Source: JBMDXK01 sp048594375
Lineage (GTDB): Bacteria; Pseudomonadota; Alphaproteobacteria; Rhizobiales; Methylopilaceae
Assembly (NCBI GenBank): GCA_048594375.1
Contig: JBMDXK010000023.1
Location: 62,001 to 126,000 of the forward strand
DNA length: 64,000 bases
Direction of reading: 5' to 3'
Positions 24,886 to 34,708 of this stretch are shown piece after piece. How positions within the stretch are numbered: the first letter of the stretch is position 1; each line of letters starts with the position of its first letter. The position numbers and the translations under genes were made by a program. A model generated the notes under the pieces. It searched no databases, was not told the DNA's origin, and saw only the letters and a list, made by a program, of their open reading frames with translations.

Positions 24886-25830
24886 ATGACCACTGCGTTT
24901 ATCTTTCCCGGACAAGGCAGCCAATCTGTAGGCATGGGCCGCGCATTACAGGAAAACTTCCCTGAAGCGCGCGCCGTTTTCGCCGAAGTGGATGAGGCGC
25001 TCAAGCAAAATCTTGCCAAACTGATGTGGGAAGGCCCTGAAGCCGAACTCACCCTGACCGCCAATACGCAACCCGCTCTGTTTGCTGTTAGTATGGCCGC
25101 TTTCCGCGTCTTGCAAAAAGAAGCCGATGTGCAGCTCGGCCGCGACGCCGCTTTTGTTGCCGGGCATTCTTTGGGCGAATATGCCGCGCTTGCCGCCGCC
25201 GACGGCATTTCTATCGAAGAAGGCGCAAGACTTTTGCGGATTCGCGGCAATGCCATGCAAGCCGCTGTGCCGGTGGGAGTAGGCGCAATGGCCGCCATTC
25301 TTGGCCTTGATTATGACGCCGTTCTGGAGATTGCCCAGGCTGCGGCGCAAGGCGAAATCTGTAGTGCCGCCAATGACAACGCCCCCGGTCAGGTGGTGGT
25401 TTCCGGCCATAAAGCGGCCGTTGAGCGCGCCATTGCTCTTGCCAAAGAAAAAGGTGCGCGCCGCGCTGTGCTGCTGCCGGTTTCCGCGCCTTTCCATTGC
25501 CCGCTCATGGCACCTGCTGCCGATGTGATGCGTCAGGCTCTGGCCGAAGCAAAACTGATGCAGCCTGTTGTTCCTCTGGTCACAAATGTGACCGCTGCCG
25601 GTGTTACCGACGCCGAAGCGATTCGCAGCGGGTTGGTGGAGCAGGTGACCGGCACAGTACGCTGGACACAAAGCGTGCAATGGATGGCTGAAAATGGCGT
25701 AAGCCGATTCGTGGAAGTGGGAGCAGGCAAAGTCCTGGCAGGACTGGTAAAGCGGATTGCGCCCGATGCGGGATGCCTTTCAGTGGCTGATCCTGAAGGG
25801 ATTGCCGCCTATCTGGCTGCAAAAAATTAA
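24886..25830 (+). CDS. fabD: malonyl-CoA:ACP transacylase
   Basis: Loads malonyl groups on acyl carrier protein for fatty-acid elongation. 314 residues. The N-terminal FPGQGSQ motif, nucleophile GHSLG (Ser near residue 92) and catalytic His in APFHCPLM are all present. The ATG at 24886 is preceded by GAGGAA with good spacing; the frame is open five codons earlier. First gene of the fab cluster; fabG begins 14 bases after the stop. Confidence 0.97.
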   Translation: MTTAFIFPGQGSQSVGMGRALQENFPEARAVFAEVDEALKQNLAKLMWEGPEAELTLTANTQPALFAVSMAAFRVLQKEADVQLGRDAAFVAGHSLGEYAALAAADGISIEEGARLLRIRGNAMQAAVPVGVGAMAAILGLDYDAVLEIAQAAAQGEICSAANDNAPGQVVVSGHKAAVERAIALAKEKGARRAVLLPVSAPFHCPLMAPAADVMRQALAEAKLMQPVVPLVTNVTAAGVTDAEAIRSGLVEQVTGTVRWTQSVQWMAENGVSRFVEVGAGKVLAGLVKRIAPDAGCLSVADPEGIAAYLAAKN

Positions 25831-25843
25831 CAAGGGGATGATG

Positions 25844-26581
25844 ATGTTTGATCTGACAGGTAAAAAGTTTCTCGTAACAGGCGCGACAGGTGGAATCGGG
25901 CAGGAAATTGCCAAGGCAATCCACGGGCAGGGCGCAACAGTGGCGCTTTCCGGTACCCGCGCCGAGGCGCTGGCCGGTTTGAAAGATGCCTTAGGCGAGC
26001 GCGCGTTCGTGGTGCCTTGCAATCTTTCCGACACGGCCGCTGTGGATGGCCTTCCAGCCGCAGCCGAAGCCGCCATGGGGGAGCTGGACGGGATTGTCCA
26101 CAATGCCGGAATCACCCGCGATAACCTGTTCATGCGCATGAAAGATGAAGAGTGGGATCAAGTGCTTGCGGTGAACCTGACCGCAGGATTCCGGCTCTAT
26201 CGCGCAGCGCTCAAAGGCATGATGAAACGCCGCCGCGGCCGTCTGGTGGGAATCACTTCCATTGTCGGCGTGACCGGAAATCCGGGGCAGGGCAATTATG
26301 CCGCCTCCAAAGCCGGCATGATCGGCATGAGCAAATCACTGGCGCAGGAAGTGGCCAGCCGCAATATCACCGTCAATTGCATCGCGCCCGGATTTATTGC
26401 AACACCCATGACCGATGTGCTGAACGAAACCCAGCGCGAAGCCATTCAGGGACGGATTCCCGCAGGACGCCTTGGCAACAGCGAAGAAATTGCAGCCGCC
26501 GTTGTTTATCTGCTCAGTGACGAGGCCGCATATGTTACTGGCCATACACTGCATGTCAATGGCGGAATGGCAATGGTGTAA
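25844..26581 (+). CDS. fabG: 3-oxoacyl-ACP reductase FabG
   Basis: Reduces 3-oxoacyl-ACP with NADPH. 245 residues, SDR fold: TGATGGIGQ, HNAGIT, catalytic Ser in SIVGVTG, and YAASK. The C-terminus HTLHVNGGMAMV is typical of FabG. Three consecutive ATG codons (25838, 25841, 25844) follow AAGGGG; the third gives the usual MFDLTGKK start and the best spacing. Confidence 0.96.
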   Translation: MFDLTGKKFLVTGATGGIGQEIAKAIHGQGATVALSGTRAEALAGLKDALGERAFVVPCNLSDTAAVDGLPAAAEAAMGELDGIVHNAGITRDNLFMRMKDEEWDQVLAVNLTAGFRLYRAALKGMMKRRRGRLVGITSIVGVTGNPGQGNYAASKAGMIGMSKSLAQEVASRNITVNCIAPGFIATPMTDVLNETQREAIQGRIPAGRLGNSEEIAAAVVYLLSDEAAYVTGHTLHVNGGMAMV

Positions 26582-26757
26582 TGAACTGTTAACGAGTGCA
26601 TTTGTGTTCTGGTAAAGCCGGAATGAGTATGCTATCGAGCAAAAGAATGCCGGTATACTGCGCCTTGTGCATACCCGGTCAGGAAGATGGCAATATCCAA
26701 TGCCATCGGGCAAATGTAAGGGGCAAACCCCTGAATTTTTAACTTGAGGAACTGAAA

Positions 26758-26994
26758 ATGAGCACAGTGGCCGAACGCGTGAAAAAAATCGTTATCGAAC
26801 ATCTTGGTGTGGATGCTGAAAAAGTAACCGATAACGCAAGCTTTATTGATGATCTGGGCGCAGACAGCCTCGATACAGTTGAGCTGGTTATGGCTTTTGA
26901 AGAAGAATTCGGCGTTGAAATTCCTGATGATGCTGCCGAAACCATTCTGACCGTTGGTGATGCTGTTCGCTTCCTTGAAAAGAACGCTGCATAA
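26758..26994 (+). CDS. acpP: acyl carrier protein
   Basis: A 78-residue acidic four-helix protein. The phosphopantetheine Ser is in GADSLDTVELV. TTGAGGAA precedes the ATG. The 176-base spacer after fabG suggests its own promoter, as is common for this highly expressed gene. Confidence 0.98.
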   Translation: MSTVAERVKKIVIEHLGVDAEKVTDNASFIDDLGADSLDTVELVMAFEEEFGVEIPDDAAETILTVGDAVRFLEKNAA

Positions 26995-27936
26995 AACCTG
27001 CACACGCCGCACGCCAAAGCCTGAATGCGCAATGCTCTCTCGCTTTGGCATGTGGTATTGTTTGCGGCATGGGAATGTGTGCTAATGTGCGCGTTCCCCT
27101 TTCGCAAGCAATCAGGCGCACAAACCCTGCAATGCTTTTAGCGTGGTTATGGTCTATGCGCTGGCGGTGGAGTTTTCAAGGTTTTGTGCGTGTTTTCGGG
27201 AATGGCTGAGTTGCAAATTCATCCACTTTGCCAAGGCTTGTGTGAAGCAAACAGATTGCCTATCCGGGTTTTCTTGCGACGCTCACCGCGCTGCATTGCT
27301 CTTATCTGAGCCAATGCCGGCGCAGTTTTCTTTGAGGGTAATACCAATACACTCAAATGCTGATGCGGAGCAGGTAAAGTAGGGGTAATGCGAAGCAAGG
27401 AAAGTGCATAGAGTTTTTCTCTTACGCTTCGTCTTAAGGGTAGCTTCGCTTGCCGTTGGCTGCGTCCGCTCATGGCGTGAAACAAGAGCTTATAGTGATT
27501 TCATGTAAGTTTTTTCATTGAAATCACGACAATGCAGGGCTTGAGAAAGCATCTTCTGGAAAGCGGAGGCTTTCGTGCAAACGGGGAAGTGTTTTCATGC
27601 TTACACTCTCACCGCGCTTCAGGGGAATGGGTCGCAGTTCAGAGTATAGCTTTTGCAAACAAGGAAACATGCTGTTTGGAGTACGTTGCTTGAGGCGCGT
27701 TGCATGATAAGCAGATGGCACGTTTCGGGCTGGGATACGGGTTGCAGAACAAACACTTTAACGCTGCGCAGGTGTCTTGCAGAGGTTTTCAAGGCTTTGC
27801 GTTTACACGCGGTTTTATTGCCGCATTGTGTGAATAAAGCGGGTGTAGGTGTTTGATTGTGTATGGGTTCTAACGCTTTGGCCAGTGGCTCACTGCCGGT
27901 AGCGCGGAACACGAAATATAAAGAGAAGGTATTGCT
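26995..27936. other. 942-base gap between acpP and fabF
   Basis: These genes are usually adjacent, so the gap is long. No plausible gene is seen on either strand. Two hairpins stand out: GCCAAAGC/GCTTTGGC at 27013-27049, perhaps the acpP terminator, and GTGATTTCA/TGAAATCAC at about 27496-27527. The remainder shows no family similarity I recognise; a degraded gene or an unknown RNA is possible. Confidence 0.4.
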
Positions 27937-29202
27937 TTGATGAGGCGGGTTGTTGTTACGGGGATGGGTATGGTCACGCCGCTGGGCAGCGGTGTGGAAA
28001 CAACTTGGAAACGTATTCTCGCCGGACAAAGCGGCGCCAGCCGGATTACACGTTTTGAAGCGGATGATCTTGCTGCGCAGATTGCCTGTTCCATTCCACG
28101 CGGCGACGGCTCGGACGGTACATTCAATGCCGACGATTGGATGGAACCCAAAGAACAACGCAAGATCGACGAATTTATCCTGTTTGCCGTTGCCGCCGCA
28201 GGGCAGGCGCTGGATGATGCCGGATGGCACCCCAAAACCTATGAAGAACAAATTTCCAGCGGCGTGCTGATCGGTTCCGGTATTGGTGGCATTGAAGGCA
28301 TTGCGGATGCGGCCATTACCCTGAAAGAAAAAGGCCCCCGCCGCATTTCCCCGTTTTTTATTCCGGGTCGTCTGATAAATCTGGCGGGGGGGTATGTTTC
28401 CATCCGGTGGGGATTAAAAGGCCCGAACCACGCCGTTGTAACCGCTTGCTCAACCGGCGCTCATGCTGTGGGTGACGCGGCGCGGCTGATTGCCTTCGGG
28501 GATGCCAATGTGATGGTGGCCGGTGGTGCCGAATCGCCCATCAACCGCCTTTCCATGGCCGGATTTGCCGCGTGCCGCGCGCTTTCCACCGGCTTTAACG
28601 ATGCGCCCACCAAAGCTTCGCGCCCTTATGATAAAGACCGTGATGGCTTTGTGATGGGTGAGGGTGCCGGTGTTGTGGTGCTGGAAGAATACGAACACGC
28701 AAAAGCCCGCGGTGCGAAAATCTATGCCGAAGTGATTGGCTACGGGCTTTCCGGTGACGCCTATCACATCACCGCGCCTTCCGAAGACGGCGATGGTGCT
28801 TACCGCTGTATGCAGGCTGCAATGAAACGGGCTGGCATTTCAGCCCATGACATCGACTATATCAATGCCCATGGCACTTCAACGCCTTTGGGTGACGAAA
28901 TCGAGCTGAATGCGGTAACCCGTCTGATGGGCGATGCTGCTTCCAAAATCTCTATGTCTTCTACAAAATCCTCCATCGGCCACTTGCTGGGTGCCGCGGG
29001 TGCCGTGGAAGCTATTTTCTCGGTGCTGGCTATTCGTGATGGTATTGTGCCGCCTACCTTGAATCTTGATAACCCATCCGTTACAACCGATCTTGATTTG
29101 GTACCGCATACACCGCGCAAGCGGGATATCAATGTGGCTCTATCAAATTCATTTGGATTTGGTGGCACCAACGCTTCGCTTATTTTCCGCAAAGTGCCTT
29201 GA
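27937..29202 (+). CDS. fabF: 3-oxoacyl-ACP synthase II
   Basis: A 421-residue thiolase-fold condensing enzyme that elongates acyl-ACP with malonyl-ACP. The catalytic Cys is in TACSTGAHA near residue 170, with His in NAHGTSTPLGD and GHLLGAAGA. It begins MRRVVVTGMGMVTPLGS and ends FGFGGTNASLIF plus a short tail. AAGAGAAGG lies upstream. Confidence 0.97.
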   Translation: MMRRVVVTGMGMVTPLGSGVETTWKRILAGQSGASRITRFEADDLAAQIACSIPRGDGSDGTFNADDWMEPKEQRKIDEFILFAVAAAGQALDDAGWHPKTYEEQISSGVLIGSGIGGIEGIADAAITLKEKGPRRISPFFIPGRLINLAGGYVSIRWGLKGPNHAVVTACSTGAHAVGDAARLIAFGDANVMVAGGAESPINRLSMAGFAACRALSTGFNDAPTKASRPYDKDRDGFVMGEGAGVVVLEEYEHAKARGAKIYAEVIGYGLSGDAYHITAPSEDGDGAYRCMQAAMKRAGISAHDIDYINAHGTSTPLGDEIELNAVTRLMGDAASKISMSSTKSSIGHLLGAAGAVEAIFSVLAIRDGIVPPTLNLDNPSVTTDLDLVPHTPRKRDINVALSNSFGFGGTNASLIFRKVP

Positions 29203-29539
29203 TAGGGATGGATGTTTTCCCATACAAAGCGCGTTTTGCAGAAAAGACCCAAGGGACGCAGAGCCTTTAAGCCGCGTTCCAAGCAATGACGGGTTGATCG
29301 CAATGAGCGGCTATCGCACATAAAACTGCGATAGCGCAAATACTTAAACAGCGAAAAAGCATATGCTTCTGGTATGCTTATCGCCACGGTAAAGCAGGGC
29401 AGAGCCATCACAAAACTCTGCCGCAGAACAACGAATTGCAGCGCAAACGCATCGCGTTTTACGATGATTGCGCCGCATTGTATGGAAGTAGGGCAGGCAT
29501 AGGGGGATATGCTTGTTTCCGGTCATGGGGAGGTTAAGC
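29203..29539. other. gap between fabF and mltG
   Basis: 337 bases, no gene or clear terminator seen. It should contain the mltG promoter. Confidence 0.3.
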
Positions 29540-30667
29540 ATGTCTGGATATGAGTCACCTGAAAATCAAACGCCTGCGCAGCGGGATAAAGACGCCAAAA
29601 AAGCGTCACGCCGCTCTAAAATCGCCCGTGATCCGGTGGTGGTGGCCGGCAATGCCATCTTCACTGTGCTGGTGGTGTGCGGTCTGCTGGCTTTCGCCGC
29701 CTTCCATTACGGAAACCGTTGGCTGAATGCTCCCGGTGATGTGGCGAGCGACACCACAGTCATGATACCCCGCGGTAGCGGCTCCAACCAGATTGGCGCT
29801 ATTTTACAGGAAAATGGCTACATTGATAACCCGCGCTTCTTCAATATTGCCGTGATTCTTGAAGGAGCACGCGGCAAAATGAAAGCCGGTGAATACCGCA
29901 TTCCCGCCAATGCCAGCGTTAAAAATATCCTTGATCTGCTGGTTGCCGGAAAAGTTGTTGAACACACGCTCACCTTCGCAGAAGGCTTGACATCGCAGCA
30001 AATTGTACAACGCTTGCTGGATGAGCCGGTGCTGATTGGTTCAATCAGCCAAATTCCGCTTGAAGGCTCCTTGTTGCCGGAAACATACAAAATTACCCGC
30101 GGCGATAGCCGTGAAGGTGTGCTTGCCCGCATGGAAGAAGCACAGCAAAAATTGCTGGAAGCACTCTGGGAAAAACGCCCCGCCGATCTGCCTGTTAAAA
30201 ACCCCCGTGAACTGGTAACCCTTGCTTCTATTGTTGAAAAAGAAACCGGCGTGGCCAGCGAACGCCCGCATGTGGCTTCTGTGTTTATCAACCGCTTGAA
30301 AAAAGGAATGCGCTTGCAATCCGACCCCACCATCATCTACGGCATTGTGGGGGGCAAAGGTTCGTTAGGGCGCTCCTTGACGCGGACTGATATTTCAACG
30401 CCCACGCCTTACAATACCTATACCATTCCTGCCCTGCCGCCCGGCCCGATTGCCAACCCAGGACGCGCTTCGCTGGAAGCCGTTATCAAGCCCCTGCCAT
30501 CCAACGATTATTTCTTTGTAGCCGATGGAACAGGTGGGCATGTGTTTGCTGAAACCTATGCAGAGCATCAGCGAAACGTTGTAAAATGGCGCGAAATTGA
30601 AAAAAATCGCGGAGCGGCTGCCGTTGAAGACGCAAAAGAAAACGGTGCGGATGCTGCAAGTGAATAA
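29540..30667 (+). CDS. mltG: endolytic transglycosylase MltG
   Basis: A 375-residue YceG-family enzyme that cleaves nascent glycan strands at the inner membrane. A short charged cytoplasmic segment (1-32) precedes one membrane helix (about 33-58). The LysM-like region and catalytic domain follow, with the active-site Glu in ASIVEKETGV near residue 230. NPGRASLEAVI and YFFVADGTGGHVF are family signatures. GGGGAGG precedes the ATG at 29540. Follows fabF, a common alphaproteobacterial arrangement. Confidence 0.95.
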   Translation: MSGYESPENQTPAQRDKDAKKASRRSKIARDPVVVAGNAIFTVLVVCGLLAFAAFHYGNRWLNAPGDVASDTTVMIPRGSGSNQIGAILQENGYIDNPRFFNIAVILEGARGKMKAGEYRIPANASVKNILDLLVAGKVVEHTLTFAEGLTSQQIVQRLLDEPVLIGSISQIPLEGSLLPETYKITRGDSREGVLARMEEAQQKLLEALWEKRPADLPVKNPRELVTLASIVEKETGVASERPHVASVFINRLKKGMRLQSDPTIIYGIVGGKGSLGRSLTRTDISTPTPYNTYTIPALPPGPIANPGRASLEAVIKPLPSNDYFFVADGTGGHVFAETYAEHQRNVVKWREIEKNRGAAAVEDAKENGADAASE

Positions 30668-30708
30668 CCTTATTTATGCGGAACATTTTCGCTCTGTGGA
30701 CATGACAC

Positions 30709-31368
30709 ATGACTAACGCGCATCCCACACCGACACGCCGCGGCCTGATGCTGGTGGTCTCTTCGCCCTCAGGGGCAGGAAAAACCACACTCACCCGCGC
30801 GCTGATTGGTGCTGACAAGCATATTATGCTTTCTGTTTCTGTGACCACGCGCGCGCGGCGCCCTTCCGAAGTGGATGGCGTGCATTATCATTTCACGTCT
30901 CCCAAACATTTCGAGGCCATGAAAGCCGGTGGCGAATTGCTGGAATGGGCCGAAGTGCATGGCAATTACTACGGCACACCCCGCGAGCCGGTGGAAAACG
31001 CGCTCAAACAAGGCAATGATGTGCTGTTCGACATTGACTGGCAAGGCACCCGCCAATTGTGCGAAAACATGCGCGAGGATGTGGTCAGTGTATTCATTCT
31101 GCCGCCTTCCGCTATAGAGCTGCGCACACGGCTGGTGCGCCGCGCGGAAGATACGCCCGATGTGATTTCAAAACGCCTGGGCAATGCTGTGACGGAAATC
31201 AACCGCTGGTCCGAATATGATTATGTGCTGATAAATGATGATCTTGACCGCGCTTTTGCTGATCTGAATGCCATTTTGCAAGCCGAGCGCGTGCGCCGTA
31301 CCCGCCGCTCCGGTCTTGAGGACTTCACAACAGCCCTGAACAATGATCTTGAAGCCATGCGGACATGA
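30709..31368 (+). CDS. gmk: guanylate kinase
   Basis: A 219-residue kinase converting GMP to GDP. The P-loop is SSPSGAGKTT near residue 19; GMP-binding residues lie in SVSVTTRARRPSEVDGVHY and GNYYGT. Full length. It begins 41 bases after mltG and is probably co-transcribed. Confidence 0.97.
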   Translation: MTNAHPTPTRRGLMLVVSSPSGAGKTTLTRALIGADKHIMLSVSVTTRARRPSEVDGVHYHFTSPKHFEAMKAGGELLEWAEVHGNYYGTPREPVENALKQGNDVLFDIDWQGTRQLCENMREDVVSVFILPPSAIELRTRLVRRAEDTPDVISKRLGNAVTEINRWSEYDYVLINDDLDRAFADLNAILQAERVRRTRRSGLEDFTTALNNDLEAMRT

Positions 31369-31484
31369 TATTATAGAGGTGAACAGCCCTTTCCTTTGCA
31401 ACAATACAGGGTTTTATAAAAGCGCATGGTTGTTTTATGCGGCGTTCTGCCTTAAAAAAACACCAAGCGTTAAGGAGAAGTAAA

Positions 31485-32867
31485 ATGACAGAGCGTTGGA
31501 GCCCGCAAAGCTGGAGAAACAAGCCCATCGAGCAAGTGCCAGTCTATGCCAATACAGTGGCGGTTGAACAGGTTGAAGAACAGCTTTCAACGTTCCCACC
31601 TCTGGTATTTGCCGGTGAAGCCCGCAAACTGAAACGGGATCTGGCGCGTGTGGCCTCCGGTCAGGCTTTTCTGTTGCAGGGCGGCGATTGCGCCGAAAGC
31701 TTTGCCGAACACCGCGCCGACAACATCCGCGACTTTATGCGCGTGATGCTGCAAATGGCAGTGGTGCTGACCTATGCTGCCGCTTCCCCCGTGGTGAAAG
31801 TTGGCCGTGTGGCCGGACAATTCGCCAAGCCGCGCTCAGCCGGAGTGGAAACCATTGACGGTGTGACATTGCCGAGCTACCGCGGCGATATTATCAACGA
31901 TATTGCTTTTACGCCTGAAGCCCGCGAACCGGATCCGCACCGCTTGCTCCGCGCTTACCGCCAGTCTGCCGCAACGCTCAACCTGCTGCGCGCCTTTGCA
32001 ACCGGAGGATATGCCAACCTCGATAATGTGCATCAATGGATGTTGGGCTTTGTAAAAGAAAGCCCGCAATCCGAACGCTACGAAGAACTGGCGGAACGCA
32101 TTACCGATGCTCTGGATTTCATGCGCGCTTGCGGGGTTAATCCTGAAGCACACCCGGAATTGCGCACCACCGATTTTTACACCAGCCATGAAGCGCTGTT
32201 GCTCGGTTTCGAGCAGGCGCTCACACGGGTGGATTCCATTTCGGGCGACTGGTATGCCACATCCGGCCATATGCTGTGGATCGGGGATCGGACACGTCAG
32301 CCCGACCATGCCCACATTGAATTTTGCCGCGGCGTGAAAAATCCTATCGGTATCAAATGTGGCCCATCGCTTTCTGCCGATGGTTTGCTGGAACTGATCG
32401 ATATTCTTAACCCTGAAAACGAAGCAGGGCGCATTACGCTCATCAACCGTTTTGGTGCGGATAAAGTGGATCAGCATCTGCCAGCGCTTATTCGCGCTGT
32501 GGAACGGGAAGGCAAAACCGTGGTCTGGTCGTGTGACCCGATGCACGGCAATACCGTGAAAACCTCCAACGGCTACAAAACCCGTCCATTTGAACTCGTG
32601 CTGCGCGAAGTGCGTTCGTTCTTCGACATCCACCGCGCGGAAGGCACTCACGCTGGTGGCGTACACATTGAAATGACCGGCCAGAATGTCACCGAATGCA
32701 CCGGCGGCGCACGCGCCATTTCCGATACGGATCTGGCTGACCGCTACCACACCCATTGCGATCCGCGCCTGAATGCCGAGCAATCCATTGAACTGGCCTT
32801 CATGCTTGCCGAAGAACTGAAAAAAGGCCGGCAGGGTACACAAATACCCCGTACCGCCGCTGAATAG
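31485..32867 (+). CDS. class II 3-deoxy-7-phosphoheptulonate synthase
   Basis: Condenses PEP and erythrose 4-phosphate, the first step of the shikimate pathway. 460 residues of the plant/Mycobacterium type II family: WSPQSWRNKP at the start, QGGDCAESFAEH near residue 65, and GTHAGGVHIEMTGQNVTEC near the C-terminus. The ATG at 31485 follows AAGGAG; the frame is open 16 codons upstream. No type I enzyme is in the window. Confidence 0.96.
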   Translation: MTERWSPQSWRNKPIEQVPVYANTVAVEQVEEQLSTFPPLVFAGEARKLKRDLARVASGQAFLLQGGDCAESFAEHRADNIRDFMRVMLQMAVVLTYAAASPVVKVGRVAGQFAKPRSAGVETIDGVTLPSYRGDIINDIAFTPEAREPDPHRLLRAYRQSAATLNLLRAFATGGYANLDNVHQWMLGFVKESPQSERYEELAERITDALDFMRACGVNPEAHPELRTTDFYTSHEALLLGFEQALTRVDSISGDWYATSGHMLWIGDRTRQPDHAHIEFCRGVKNPIGIKCGPSLSADGLLELIDILNPENEAGRITLINRFGADKVDQHLPALIRAVEREGKTVVWSCDPMHGNTVKTSNGYKTRPFELVLREVRSFFDIHRAEGTHAGGVHIEMTGQNVTECTGGARAISDTDLADRYHTHCDPRLNAEQSIELAFMLAEELKKGRQGTQIPRTAAE

Positions 32868-32874
32868 ACCACGA

Positions 32875-32906
32875 ATTTGCCGGAGATTTTCTCCGGTAAA
32901 TTTTTG
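32875..32906 (+). terminator. terminator after the DAHP synthase gene
   Basis: GCCGGAGA and TCTCCGGT form an 8-bp stem, extended by ATTT/AAAT pairs, followed by TTTTTG. Only about 22 bases separate it from the nadE start, so read-through is likely. Confidence 0.75.
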
Positions 32907-32927
32907 TGATAGCGAGGATTAGCCACC

Positions 32928-34583
32928 ATGGCCGGTGCAGCATCATTCCGTTTTTATCTGTGCCAGCTTAATCCCGTACTGGGTGATGTGGACGGCAATG
33001 CCGCAAAGGCCGCTCACGCTTACGCGGAAGCTGTAGAGCAGGGTGCCGATTGTGTGCTGTTGCCCGAATTGTTCCTGTGTGGCTATCCGCCCGAAGACCT
33101 GATTCTCAAGCCTTCATTCCAGAAAGCGTGCCGCGCGGCCATAGAAAATCTGGCACAGCAAACGGTAGCCAATACGGCAATGGTTATCGGTACGCCTTGG
33201 GTGGAAGACGGCAAGCTTTACAATGCTGTAGCCGTGTTGCACGCGGGTGCTGTGCAAGCCATCCGCGCCAAAGTGGATTTGCCCAATTATGCGGTATTTG
33301 ACGAAAAACGCCTGTTTTCCGCAGGTGCTTTGCCGGAGCCGGTTGTGGTGAAGGGTGTCTCGCTCGGTATTCCCGTGTGCGAAGATGTGTGGAGTGACCG
33401 CGTGGCGCGGCATTTGCGCGATAAAGGGGCTGACATTCTGCTGGTACCCAACGCATCGCCTTATTGGACGGGTAAACAGGACGAGCGCGCGCGTGTGGTT
33501 GCCCAGCGTGTGCGCGAGACAGGTTTGCCGCTGGTTTATCTCAATCAGGTGGGGGGGCAGGATGATCTGGTGTTTGACGGTGCAAGTGTTGCGCTGGATG
33601 CCGCTGGCAATAGTTTATTGCAATGCGCCGCCTTTCGCGAAGAAAAAATCCTGCTGGAATGGAACCGGAATGCGCACACATTCAAACGCCTGAAGGGCAG
33701 GGATGCTGTTATGCTCAGCGCCGATGAAGCCGATTACAGCGCCTGTGTGCTGGGGCTGCGCGATTATGTAACCAAAAACGGTTTCCGTTCTGTGCTGCTG
33801 GGCTTGTCAGGCGGGGTGGATTCCGCGCTGGTGGCCGCTATGGCGGTGGATGCGCTCGGTGCAGAGCGTGTTCACGCGGTTATGATGCCTTATCATTACA
33901 CGTCTCAAGAAAGCCTGACGGATGCCGCTGATTGCGCAAAGGCACTGGGTATCCGCTATGATATTCTGCCCATTGCCAACGGGGTAGAGGCTTTGCAAGC
34001 TGCTGTGGAAAGCGTTCAGCCTCTCCAAGGTCTGGCGCTGGAAAATCTGCAAAGCCGCGTGCGCGGTACATTGCTGATGGCTCTTTCCAACAACACCGGC
34101 GCTCTGGTGCTGACCACGGGCAATAAATCGGAAGTGGCTGTGGGTTATTGTACGCTTTACGGCGATATGAATGGCGGGTTTAACCCGATCAAAGATGTTT
34201 ATAAAACCCACGCTTACCGGCTTTGCCATTTGCGCAACCGCTGGAAACCTTGCGATGCTTCGGGGCCGGATGGGGTGGTTATTCCGGCGAATATTCTGAC
34301 CAAAGCGCCTTCTGCCGAACTGCGCGAAAACCAGACCGATCAGGACAGCTTGCCACCCTATGACGTGCTGGACGCTATCCTCCAAGGACTGGTTGAACGG
34401 GATGACGATCCGCTGGCGTTGATTGCGCAAGGATTCGAGCGGGACGCTGTGGCAAAGGTGGAACGGCTTTTGAATTTGGCCGAATACAAACGCCGCCAGT
34501 CTGCCCCCGGTGTGAAAATCAGCCGTCGCCAGTTTGGCCGCGACCGCCGCTACCCGATTACCAACCGCTTTTCAACGCTTTAA
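32928..34583 (+). CDS. nadE: glutamine-hydrolysing NAD+ synthase
   Basis: A 551-residue two-domain enzyme. The N-terminal nitrilase-like domain carries the Glu (LLPELFLCGY), Lys (KVDLPNY) and Cys (GIPVCEDVW) of the glutaminase. The C-terminal NAD synthase domain has the ATP loop GLSGGVDSALVAA and TTGNKSEVAVGYCT. It amidates nicotinate adenine dinucleotide using glutamine. Full length. It ends YPITNRF, typical of the family. Confidence 0.96.
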   Translation: MAGAASFRFYLCQLNPVLGDVDGNAAKAAHAYAEAVEQGADCVLLPELFLCGYPPEDLILKPSFQKACRAAIENLAQQTVANTAMVIGTPWVEDGKLYNAVAVLHAGAVQAIRAKVDLPNYAVFDEKRLFSAGALPEPVVVKGVSLGIPVCEDVWSDRVARHLRDKGADILLVPNASPYWTGKQDERARVVAQRVRETGLPLVYLNQVGGQDDLVFDGASVALDAAGNSLLQCAAFREEKILLEWNRNAHTFKRLKGRDAVMLSADEADYSACVLGLRDYVTKNGFRSVLLGLSGGVDSALVAAMAVDALGAERVHAVMMPYHYTSQESLTDAADCAKALGIRYDILPIANGVEALQAAVESVQPLQGLALENLQSRVRGTLLMALSNNTGALVLTTGNKSEVAVGYCTLYGDMNGGFNPIKDVYKTHAYRLCHLRNRWKPCDASGPDGVVIPANILTKAPSAELRENQTDQDSLPPYDVLDAILQGLVERDDDPLALIAQGFERDAVAKVERLLNLAEYKRRQSAPGVKISRRQFGRDRRYPITNRFSTL

Positions 34584-34635
34584 ACGGGTTTGGGCTTTGC
34601 ATCTTTTAACGCGCGTGTTAGATAGTGTTTCTTAA

Positions 34636-34686
34636 TGCGCAATAGCGGATTAAGGGGCGCTATTGCGTGCTTTCTTCTGTTTTTTT
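34636..34686 (+). terminator. terminator after nadE
   Basis: GCGCAATAGCG and CGCTATTGCGT form an 11-bp stem, followed by GCTTTCTTCTGTTTTTTT. It ends about 22 bases before the gltX start. Confidence 0.75.
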
Positions 34687-34708
34687 AATCATCAACGAAA
34701 ATTTGGCC

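Noticed and set aside
27143..28251. Small frames in the acpP-fabF gap
   Set aside because: Short, without ribosome binding sites or family signatures; the largest is antisense to the start of fabF.
31836..32843. 335-codon minus-strand frame
   Set aside because: Antisense to the class II DAHP synthase gene.
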